A DNA stretch of 6,860 nucleotides from an uncultured Lachnospiraceae bacterium (lineage in GTDB: Bacteria; Bacillota_A; Clostridia; Lachnospirales; Lachnospiraceae), in the NCBI GenBank assembly GCA_946613735.1, contig CAMOFS010000082.1, positions 1-6,860 of the forward strand, written 5' to 3'. The notes under the pieces are model-generated. The model had not been told where the DNA came from. It was given only the letters and a program-made list of their open reading frames with translations, and made no database searches. Both the position numbers and the translations under genes were made by a program. Below, piece by piece: positions 1 to 6,137 of the stretch (positions are counted from its first letter, which is position 1; each line of letters begins with the position of its first letter).

Positions 1-66
1 TCAGGGATCAACCACATGGTGGTCTATGGCTATGACCAGGCCAGGGGGAAATGGGTGAAAGATTGA
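1..66 (+). CDS. C-terminal end of an upstream protein, possibly papain-fold cysteine peptidase (partial)
   Basis: Frame 1 is open from the first base to a TGA at 64-66 and reads SGINHMVVYGYDQARGKWVK plus a final D. The stretch NHMVVYGYD followed by GKWVKD resembles the active-site histidine region of papain-fold cysteine peptidases (C39-like or C1-like: a His, a run of hydrophobics, then GYD and a Trp-containing strand). If so, the protein ends almost at once after that strand, where C1 papains continue into the Asn-containing segment. Only 21 residues are visible, so the family call is a weak inference. That this is the 3' end of a real gene is supported by the stop codon lying just before the next gene and overlapping its promoter. 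Confidence 0.45.
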   Translation, partial: SGINHMVVYGYDQARGKWVKD

Positions 67-91
67 CATTTTATCCTGTTTTGAATACCAT
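63..91 (+). promoter_or_regulatory. Sigma-70-type promoter for the first DUF6311 gene
   Basis: A perfect -35 hexamer TTGACA lies at 63-68 and a -10-like TACCAT at 86-91, separated by 17 bases. The -10 keeps the key T, A and final T positions. The -35 overlaps the TGA stop of the upstream gene. Transcription would be expected to start about 7 bases past the -10, near 97-99, on the ATG at 98. The promoter call rests on hexamer matches only. Confidence 0.5.
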
Positions 92-97
92 AACCTT

Positions 98-1894
98 ATG
101 AAAAACGAAAATGACATAAAAAACACCGTATTCGGTCTACAGTATTATAAAAGCTCCCCTGCAGCCCCATTTTTACTGGGATGCCTGGTGGGGCTTGTTT
201 TCTTTTTGGCTGTTTATGGGTGGCGGATACTTGATCCTACATATGTCGACTGGCTTTTGCACAGTGATGACCTGGAGGGGAGCGTGGACTTAAGTCAGCA
301 CTATCTGGGATGGGTCTTTTACCGCAACAGTCCCTGGCAGTTTCCCTTTGGGCTTACCGAGGGGATATATTCCTCGCCGGTATCGGTGATATACACTGAT
401 TCCATTCCGCTTTTTGCGTTTGTCTTCAAGCTTCTTTCACCACTGCTTCCGGCAGAATTCCAGTATTTTGGGCTCTATGGTCTATTATGCTACTGCCTTA
501 TGGGTGGCTTTGGTGTCATTTTGGTACGGACTGTGTGTGACAATCCCTTTTTTCACATGGCAGCAGCAGTGCTTTTTGTGAGCAATCCGGTTATGCTCAA
601 TCGCATGTATCTGCATACTGCACTGGCCGGACACTTCATCATAGTTGCTGCTCTTTGCCTGTTTTTCTACCACCGCTCTATGGGTGTACGCAGGCGGACT
701 CTGCTATGGGTATTGCTGATCGTCTGTGGTACTCTTATCAATGCTTATTTTACACCCATGCTATATGGCCTGCTGTTTTTTGCGGTTTTAGGTGAGAAAT
801 TGTCAAAAGATACCGCTTCAGGACTCGCAAATGGTCTCTCGATCCTGGGTCTTCCGCCGGTGATAACTGCTCTGGTGTGCTTTGGCTTTGGCATGTTTTA
901 TGGCAATGTGCCATCGGTTGCAGGTGGACTGGAGGTTCTGTCCTTTAACCTGAACGGGTTTGTTAATCCACTGACCAAGCTTACGGACTTCCACGACCAT
1001 ATCATGGGATATAAGGATATGAACTACTCCCGGTGGCTGCCGGCTCTGCCCATGTCCACCGCGTATCAAAACGAAGGCTTTGCCTATCTGGGAATAGGGA
1101 TAGTGATCCTCATCCTTATAGTGATCCTTGTCATTGTCTCAAAGCCGGTGTCCGGGATCAGCTACGGCGGGGATAGTCTGCCGCCGCTGCCATACAGGCG
1201 GGCTTTGCTATTATATATGATCTTATGTCTGGTATTGTCGCTTTCACCCGTGGCAACTTTCGGCGAAAAAGAACTGTATCACTTGGCTTTGCCGGGATTT
1301 GTACATAATGCCTGGAGCAGCTTCCGCTCCACCGCCAGATTCATATGGCCGGTGTATTATGGCATCATAGCCATGACTTTATTTGCTTTTGGAAGGCTTG
1401 TATCGGAGGAAAAAAAGGGAGCCAAAAAGTATCCGGTATACGCTGCGTTGATCTTTGCGGTGATCCTTCAGCTAATGGATCTGACCCCGGGATTTGCGGA
1501 AAAGCATGGGGCATTTTCGGATATAAGGCCCTATGAGACAACTCTTTTGGATAAAAAATGGGATGAGCTGAGTGAGGGTGCATCCCGGATCATGTTTTAT
1601 CCACCCACGGAATACGGACTCTACGAGGATGGAAAGACATCCGTTGAATTCGAGATCTTTGCCTTAAAGCATGGTCTTTCGCTCAACAACACCTATATGA
1701 GCCGCAACCTCTGCTCCTTTGCAGACGAGGCCACCTTAGAGCATTTCAAGACGCTTGCCGACGGGGCGAGTCATCCGGATATCATATATGTCTTTTTTGA
1801 CTGCATGGATGAGGACGAGCTACCGGATGCGGATGAGTATGGACTAACCTATTATAGTCTTGATGGCTATACTGTTGCGAAAAGCAGGAGATAA
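98..1894 (+). CDS. DUF6311-like polytopic membrane protein, probable GT-C-type glycosyltransferase (paralogue 1)
   Basis: The 598-residue protein has about 10-12 hydrophobic segments, including roughly 25-43, 95-115, 122-145, 168-190, 201-219, 247-267, 327-348, 367-386, 412-434 and 446-464. A polar C-terminal domain of about 130 residues follows. Strings such as DLSQHYLGW (64-72), YRNSPWQFPFGL (75-86), IYTDSIPLFAF (98-108), EFQYFGL (120-126) and FRSTARFIWPVYY (409-421) match the DUF6311 pattern as I recall it. The loop after the first membrane segment is acidic, where GT-C enzymes carry their catalytic Asp; D64 or D101 are candidates. GT-C proteins move sugars from polyprenyl-phosphate donors to acceptors on the outer face of the membrane, so a role in surface glycan assembly is inferred; donor and acceptor are unknown. 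The ATG at 98 follows an in-frame TGA at 56-58 and has no Shine-Dalgarno sequence. A paralogue lies at 3490-5214. Membrane topology is certain in kind; enzymatic function is not shown. Confidence 0.85.
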   Translation: MKNENDIKNTVFGLQYYKSSPAAPFLLGCLVGLVFFLAVYGWRILDPTYVDWLLHSDDLEGSVDLSQHYLGWVFYRNSPWQFPFGLTEGIYSSPVSVIYTDSIPLFAFVFKLLSPLLPAEFQYFGLYGLLCYCLMGGFGVILVRTVCDNPFFHMAAAVLFVSNPVMLNRMYLHTALAGHFIIVAALCLFFYHRSMGVRRRTLLWVLLIVCGTLINAYFTPMLYGLLFFAVLGEKLSKDTASGLANGLSILGLPPVITALVCFGFGMFYGNVPSVAGGLEVLSFNLNGFVNPLTKLTDFHDHIMGYKDMNYSRWLPALPMSTAYQNEGFAYLGIGIVILILIVILVIVSKPVSGISYGGDSLPPLPYRRALLLYMILCLVLSLSPVATFGEKELYHLALPGFVHNAWSSFRSTARFIWPVYYGIIAMTLFAFGRLVSEEKKGAKKYPVYAALIFAVILQLMDLTPGFAEKHGAFSDIRPYETTLLDKKWDELSEGASRIMFYPPTEYGLYEDGKTSVEFEIFALKHGLSLNNTYMSRNLCSFADEATLEHFKTLADGASHPDIIYVFFDCMDEDELPDADEYGLTYYSLDGYTVAKSRR

Positions 1895-1908
1895 AGGATA
1901 TATTCCGG

Positions 1909-1937
1909 TTGTTTTATTCGTATGCGGATGGTATATT
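1909..1937 (+). promoter_or_regulatory. Extended -10 promoter for the serpin gene
   Basis: A -35-like TTGTTT at 1909-1914 is followed after 17 bases by TATATT at 1932-1937. TG at 1929-1930 sits one base ahead of the hexamer, giving the extended -10 pattern TGnTATATT. The start would fall near 1944, leaving a leader of about 28 bases that contains the strong ribosome site. The gap 1895-1971 shows no terminator hairpin, so read-through from the first membrane-protein gene is also possible. Confidence 0.5.
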
Positions 1938-1959
1938 TGAGGTATCATTAGTATTTTTT

Positions 1960-1965
1960 AGGAGG
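1960..1965 (+). promoter_or_regulatory. Ribosome binding site that fixes the serpin start
   Basis: A full AGGAGG lies 6 bases before the ATG at 1972. It selects this ATG over the TTG at 1909, which is in the same frame 21 codons upstream but lies inside the promoter. The ATG is directly followed by a typical signal peptide. Confidence 0.9.
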
Positions 1966-1971
1966 CTTGAT

Positions 1972-3474
1972 ATGAAGATAAAGAGGAATCTGGCTATTAT
2001 TCTGGCAGCGGTTTTGGCGCTTTCTGTCATACCGGCCAAAAGCATTATGTGTGTAGAGGCAAAAAGTTCATGGACCCTCAGCCATAGCTCACGTATCATA
2101 GAACAGGGGATGTCAAAAAATATCGCCATCAAAAATGCTACATCCGCCCAGCTAAAAAAAGCAAAATGGAAGGTCGTAAAGGGTAAAGATGTGGTATCGA
2201 TCTCAGTGAACAAAAAAAAGAACAGAGCTTCCGTAACAGCCAATCGGGAGGGTACTGCTAAGGTAAGCGTGCAGATAGGAGGCGCGAAAAAGACCTGTGT
2301 AATAAAGGTAAAAAAGACCTCTACTAATTATTCCGGCGAGGTTGCCGATACAGCCATTACAATGTTAAATGGCCTTAGGGCAGCCGAAAAGAACCCCGTC
2401 AATACCCTCATATCACCGGACTCCATCCTGTCCTGCCTTACCATGACTGCAAATGGAGCAAGCGGAGATACCCTTTCCGAGATGAAAAAGGTATTCGGCA
2501 TTAAAGACATGGGTGCTTTTTCCAGATTCTGGAAGGATGAGCATGACAGACTCTGCGCCGTCAACAAGGAAAAGGACAGTAAGGTCTCATACAATGTGGC
2601 CAACTCCATCTGGACCAACAGCGACAAGGTTACCCTCTCCGAGGATTTTGTGAAGGAAAACAAGGAGGCTTTTGATGCGGAGATCCAAAACCTGAAGTTT
2701 GACAACTCCGCCGTTTCGAAGATGAACTCCTGGGTGAATAAGAACACTAACGGTATGATCCCATCCATCATAGATAAGCTTGAAAAGGATGACAGGGCCG
2801 TGCTCATAAATGCCATTGGCTTTGAGGGCCGCTGGGCTACCCAGTATGAGGATAATCAGGTGGATAAAAATGGCATCTTTACCACTGCCTCAAAAAAGAA
2901 GCAGAAGGTCAACATGCTTTCAGGCATAGAAGAGGGCAGAGTCTATCTGAAGCTGGACGGCGGCAGGGGCTTTATCAAGCGTTACTGCAACGGGGACTTC
3001 GCATTTTTTGCCTTACTCCCTCCCGAGGGTACATCGGTAGATGATTTTTTGCAGGGTATCACGGGAGCAAAGCTTATCGACGCCTATAATAATCGTGAGG
3101 ATGAAAAGGTGATCACCAAGATGCCGGAGTTTGAGTACGACTATAGCACCTCGCTTAAAAAACAGCTTCAGGATATGGGCATGACACTCAGCTTTTCCAA
3201 TGAAGCCGACTTTACAAAGATGCTCGATCTGAAAAAGGCCCCCACCCAGGACAGGCTCAAGATAAGTGACGTGATCCACAAGACACATATCGAAGTGGAC
3301 AAAAACGGCACCAAGGCAGCAGCAGCTACGGCTGTGATCATGGCAAAGACCACGGCTGTCAGACAGGAAAAAGAGCCTGTTTATGTCACATTGGATCGTC
3401 CCTTTGTCTATGGGATCCTCGATACCGAGACCGGCATGCCCCTTTTCATAGGCACACTGGATGAAGTGAAATAG
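1972..3474 (+). CDS. Secreted serpin (serine protease inhibitor) with N-terminal Big_2 Ig-like domain
   Basis: From the ATG at 1972 the protein has 500 residues. Residues 1-30 form a Sec signal peptide: basic KIKR, a hydrophobic core, and probable cleavage after VEA at 30. C27 has no lipobox. Residues about 34-115 resemble a bacterial Ig-like group 2 (Big_2) domain. A full-length serpin domain covers about 120-500. Its landmarks are LISPDSIL (146-153), NSWVNKNTNGMIPSII (252-267), NAIGFEGRW (280-288, holding the conserved breach Trp), FALLPPEG (346-353), KMPEFEY (383-389), the hinge GTKAAAATAV (446-455) and the C-terminal strands DRPFVYGILD and PLFIGTL. The Ala-rich hinge is the inhibitory type, so suicide trapping of a serine protease is expected outside the cell. 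Counting 17 residues from the hinge places Arg464 at P1, suggesting a trypsin-like target. The usual P17 Glu is Lys448. No cell-wall anchor motif is present. Promoter and ribosome site are its own; the next gene starts 15 bases downstream. Confidence 0.96.
   Translation: MKIKRNLAIILAAVLALSVIPAKSIMCVEAKSSWTLSHSSRIIEQGMSKNIAIKNATSAQLKKAKWKVVKGKDVVSISVNKKKNRASVTANREGTAKVSVQIGGAKKTCVIKVKKTSTNYSGEVADTAITMLNGLRAAEKNPVNTLISPDSILSCLTMTANGASGDTLSEMKKVFGIKDMGAFSRFWKDEHDRLCAVNKEKDSKVSYNVANSIWTNSDKVTLSEDFVKENKEAFDAEIQNLKFDNSAVSKMNSWVNKNTNGMIPSIIDKLEKDDRAVLINAIGFEGRWATQYEDNQVDKNGIFTTASKKKQKVNMLSGIEEGRVYLKLDGGRGFIKRYCNGDFAFFALLPPEGTSVDDFLQGITGAKLIDAYNNREDEKVITKMPEFEYDYSTSLKKQLQDMGMTLSFSNEADFTKMLDLKKAPTQDRLKISDVIHKTHIEVDKNGTKAAAATAVIMAKTTAVRQEKEPVYVTLDRPFVYGILDTETGMPLFIGTLDEVK
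3301..3405 (+). other. Reactive centre loop region of the serpin
   Basis: These bases encode residues 444-478, from the hinge to the first C-terminal strand. P17 is Lys448 (codon AAG at 3313-3315). P16 to P9 are A, A, A, A, T, A, V, I: small or beta-branched as in inhibitory serpins. The hinge-based count gives P1 Arg464 (codon AGA at 3361-3363) and P1' Gln465. The stretch from P1' to the conserved RPF is about two residues longer than in alpha-1-antitrypsin, so P1 could shift if the extra residues lie elsewhere in the loop; Lys467 is another basic candidate. Confidence 0.7.
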
Positions 3475-3489
3475 GATCAAACTGTTTTC

Positions 3490-5214
3490 ATGGGATACGA
3501 AGTCAGTAAAAAAACAAAAGCTATGGTATTTCTGCTGGGCGGCCTTTTGGCTGCCGCAGCTTTTGTTTGCATATATGGGTTTAGGGTTTTGATACCTACT
3601 TATGACGACTGGCTTTTATTTTCCCGGGATGGGGTGGACAATATGCAGCACTACCAGGGCTGGGTGGCATATCGCCATAGTTCCTGGCAGTTTCCCATTG
3701 GTCTTATCGAGGGGATCATCTATCCCGACAGGATTTCAATAATATATACTGATTCGGCGCCACTTTTTGCTTTCATATCCAAGCTACTTTCCCCCATCCT
3801 TCCTGATACCTTTCAGTATTTCGGCATATTCGGACTCCTTTGTGCTTTTTTTCTGGGGGCTTTCGCTTCCGAGTTTGTATTTTGCTTTACGGACAACGCG
3901 GTCTATTCCGTGATATCATCCCTTTTCTTTGCCACGGCCTTCGTCTTTTTACACCGCGTGTTTTATCACACTGCCCTTTCGGCCCAGTGGATCGTGATTG
4001 CATCGCTTTACCTGTGGCTGGCAGTTGGCTACGACAGGATAAAAAGGCAGGAACTATCCTTTGGGATCAAAAGAGTGGTACTCTGGACGCTGCTTTCAGC
4101 CGTTGCACTGCTGACGGAGGCATATTTTCTGCCCATGGTCTGGGGGATAATGCTCTGTGACCTGATCCGTTACGGACTTATTTCTGGTTCCCTTTGCGAT
4201 CTGTTATCCGCTGCTGCGGTCTGTATGCTGCCTGCAGCCTCGGTAACCATCCTTTTGGGCTGGTGCTTTGGACTTTTCTATGGCGAGGTGGATTCCACCG
4301 GACTGGGTCTGGGAGTATATACATTTAACCTTATCAATTTTTTCAATCCATTCTGGATGTCTTCAATTCTTCCCTGGCTGCCCTCTGATTTTTTCCAGTA
4401 TGAGGGTCTGGCTTATCTGGGACTTGGTATTCTTTGCCTGGCTCCCTTTGCCGCAGGCCTTTGGTGCAAGGGTATCTCTGATAAGAAAAAAGCAAAGGTC
4501 GGCGAATATCGGATCATAGGAGGTGATGGCGAAGAGGATGCTATTTCTATCTGTCTTCCGCTGGCTTTATTCTTTACTGGTTTTTTGGTAGCTGCGGTCA
4601 GTCCGACCATATCCTTTGGAGACTACAGAGTCACCATCCCTATTCCGGATGCTTTGGCCATGCTTTGGTCCACTTTCCGTAGCAGTGGACGGCTGATATG
4701 GCCGGTATATTATCTTTTGATACTTTTGATACTGATGGCATTTGGGAGATTTATCAAAAACAAGCGGCTTTCCGTTATCATACTTATTGCAGCGTTTGTG
4801 CTACAGATGGCAGATGCCCACGGCTTTATCCTCGACCTGCACGAAAAGTTTGCTCCGGAACATGTATACGTAAGCTCTCTTTCTGATCCTGCCTGGGAAA
4901 AGCTGGCACGGGATCATGAGCATATTGCGATCTGCCCTGACACACATGATATATACTATACCTATGAAGGTGAGGAGCTGGAATACTATGCACTTACAAA
5001 CGGGCTTACCATGAATATCGTCTACACTGCCAGGGTGGTGTCGGATCAGGTAAATGAGAGGATGCGCTCCCAGCTTGATGACATCTCATCAGGCCTTAAG
5101 ATGCCGGATGAGAAGACGATATATGTATTTTTGGATGGCAAAAAAGATAAGAGCCTGCCGCTATATTATTATAAGCTCAACGGCTACCTCATAGGTGTGG
5201 CACAACCGCTGTAA
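3490..5214 (+). CDS. DUF6311-like polytopic membrane protein, probable GT-C-type glycosyltransferase (paralogue 2)
   Basis: The 574-residue membrane protein aligns with the first DUF6311-like protein over its whole length. Shared blocks include QHYxGWVxYRxSxWQFPxGL, IYTDSxPLFAF, KLLSPxLP, FQYFG, FNL-x(3)-FxNP, EGxAYLGxGI, SxFRSxxRxIWPVYY and MAFGRF-like endings. The polar C-terminal domain is also shared (about 445-574; compare IYVFLDG here with IYVFFDC there). Candidate catalytic acids in the outward loops are D50 of DNMQHYQGW and D88 of IYTDS. An inferred role is sugar transfer from a polyprenyl-phosphate donor to a surface glycan. Relative to paralogue 1 it lacks about 17 residues in the loop between NP (286-287) and EGLAYLG (305-311). 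The gene starts 15 bases after the serpin stop. The nearest SD-like bases, AGGA at 3473-3476, lie 13 bases from the ATG and overlap that stop, so initiation is weak or coupled to serpin translation. A later in-frame ATG (residue 11) has no better site. Confidence 0.85.
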   Translation: MGYEVSKKTKAMVFLLGGLLAAAAFVCIYGFRVLIPTYDDWLLFSRDGVDNMQHYQGWVAYRHSSWQFPIGLIEGIIYPDRISIIYTDSAPLFAFISKLLSPILPDTFQYFGIFGLLCAFFLGAFASEFVFCFTDNAVYSVISSLFFATAFVFLHRVFYHTALSAQWIVIASLYLWLAVGYDRIKRQELSFGIKRVVLWTLLSAVALLTEAYFLPMVWGIMLCDLIRYGLISGSLCDLLSAAAVCMLPAASVTILLGWCFGLFYGEVDSTGLGLGVYTFNLINFFNPFWMSSILPWLPSDFFQYEGLAYLGLGILCLAPFAAGLWCKGISDKKKAKVGEYRIIGGDGEEDAISICLPLALFFTGFLVAAVSPTISFGDYRVTIPIPDALAMLWSTFRSSGRLIWPVYYLLILLILMAFGRFIKNKRLSVIILIAAFVLQMADAHGFILDLHEKFAPEHVYVSSLSDPAWEKLARDHEHIAICPDTHDIYYTYEGEELEYYALTNGLTMNIVYTARVVSDQVNERMRSQLDDISSGLKMPDEKTIYVFLDGKKDKSLPLYYYKLNGYLIGVAQPL

Positions 5215-5226
5215 AATGTGTATAAT
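5197..5226 (+). promoter_or_regulatory. Promoter for the UbiA-type prenyltransferase gene
   Basis: A perfect -10 hexamer TATAAT lies at 5221-5226, just after the TAA of the upstream gene at 5212-5214. The best -35 match is GTGGCA at 5197-5202 with an 18-base spacer, inside the preceding coding region. Expected start is near 5233, giving a leader of about 32 bases that includes the GGAG ribosome site. The -35 is moderate, so strength is uncertain. Confidence 0.45.
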
Positions 5227-5253
5227 GTTCGAGGATGCAGTCAAATATTGATT

Positions 5254-5257
5254 GGAG
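5254..5257 (+). promoter_or_regulatory. Ribosome binding site that supports the TTG start
   Basis: GGAG sits 7 bases before the TTG at 5265. No in-frame ATG with a comparable site occurs nearby; the next Met codon (residue 10) would remove the conserved N-terminal LLRxKHYIKN segment. This makes TTG the likely initiation codon. Confidence 0.8.
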
Positions 5258-5264
5258 ATTATAA

Positions 5265-6119
5265 TTGAAAAAATTTGTCCGACTGCTTCGGATGAAGCAT
5301 TACATCAAGAATATACTTGTGTTCTTCCCAATGTTCTTTGGGGGCTCTTTTTTTGATGCCTCGTTTTGGATAGTGGCGGCTCTTGGCTTTTTTTCCTTTT
5401 GTTTCGTCTCATCGTCCATATATATCATAAATGACATCTCGGATGTGGAAAAGGACCGGGTACACCCGGAAAAGAAAAAAAGACCGATAGCAAGCGGTGA
5501 GGTTTCTGTCAGGCTTGCAGCCTTTATTTCTGCCATGTGCATGGCGTTGTCAGCAGCCCTGTTTTGTATTATGGCAGCAAGGTCAAAGGGTTCACCTGTG
5601 ATAGCTCTATGTCTGCTTTTGATCTATTGCGTGATGAACATTGCCTACAGCAGGGGACTTAAAAATATCCCCATCATGGATGTGGTGATACTGGCATTGG
5701 GATATGTGATCCGCGTGTATTATGGAGGACTTATCACCGGAATAGAGATATCCGACTGGCTGTTTTTGGTGATCACTGCGGGAGCCCTGTACATGGGCTT
5801 CGGTAAAAGACGCGGGGAGCTGCTCAAGGGCTATGATACCAGAGATGTTCTAAAGAGCTATACCATGGGATTTTTGAACGCCTCCGTGACCCTAATGATG
5901 GGGCTTACCATAGTCTTCTATGCTCTTTGGGCCAAGGATCTGTCTGATAAGCATATGATTTTTTCCGTACCTCTTTTTATCATTATAATGCTGCGGTACG
6001 GTATGGTTTCGGATAAAAAAGCTGACGGAGATCCGGTGGAGGTGATCCTGGGTGATCTGCCCCTGATCGGTCTTTTGGTGGTCTACGGCCTGGCCACAAG
6101 TCTTATCATTTACATGTAA
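5265..6119 (+). CDS. UbiA-family prenyltransferase, decaprenyl-phosphate phosphoribosyltransferase (DPPR synthase) type
   Basis: The 284-residue integral membrane protein begins MKKFVRLLRMKHYIKN, close to the LLRPKHYIKN opening typical of DPPR synthases such as mycobacterial Rv3806c. The first Asp-rich motif is NDISDVEKD (56-64, pattern NDxxDxxxD), which binds Mg and the phosphorylated substrate in UbiA enzymes. The second conserved region is YSRGLKNIPIMDVVILALGY (128-147) followed by VIRVYYGG. GFGKRRGEL (178-186) and GDPVEVILGDLPL (255-267) also fit the DPPR branch. The known reaction transfers phosphoribose from PRPP to a polyprenyl phosphate, giving the precursor of lipid-linked ribo- or arabinofuranose. 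About 8-9 membrane segments are visible and the length is normal. Start is TTG with a well-placed GGAG. It follows the second GT-C-like gene and precedes an acyltransferase gene by 18 bases, which fits a surface glycan pathway. Lipid chain length and pentose fate cannot be told from sequence. Confidence 0.9.
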   Translation: MKKFVRLLRMKHYIKNILVFFPMFFGGSFFDASFWIVAALGFFSFCFVSSSIYIINDISDVEKDRVHPEKKKRPIASGEVSVRLAAFISAMCMALSAALFCIMAARSKGSPVIALCLLLIYCVMNIAYSRGLKNIPIMDVVILALGYVIRVYYGGLITGIEISDWLFLVITAGALYMGFGKRRGELLKGYDTRDVLKSYTMGFLNASVTLMMGLTIVFYALWAKDLSDKHMIFSVPLFIIIMLRYGMVSDKKADGDPVEVILGDLPLIGLLVVYGLATSLIIYM

Positions 6120-6137
6120 CGAGGAATCTTGGCTTTA

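Noticed and set aside
1909..1971. N-terminal extension of the serpin from a TTG at 1909
   Set aside because: The extra 21 codons overlap the promoter and have no ribosome site at their start, and they would place a non-signal sequence before a typical signal peptide. The ATG at 1972 has AGGAGG at ideal spacing.
1895..1971. Terminator between the first membrane gene and the serpin
   Set aside because: No GC-rich inverted repeat with a following T run is visible; the T-rich parts are explained by the -35, -10 and leader.
2214..2220. Slippery heptamer A_AAA_AAG in the serpin frame, possible -1 frameshift
   Set aside because: It encodes part of a Lys run in a Lys-rich Ig-like domain. I saw no strong downstream stem, and the serpin domain continues in the same frame, so programmed shifting is not needed.
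2328..3480. Long minus-strand open frames of 162 and 155 codons opposite the serpin
   Set aside because: They lie fully inside a well-supported serpin gene, show no recognisable domain, and have the low-complexity Ser/Phe/Leu-rich look of antisense shadows.
5215..5264. Terminator or riboswitch ahead of the UbiA gene
   Set aside because: The 50-base gap has a TATAAT and a GGAG site but no convincing stem, and is too short for a known riboswitch.
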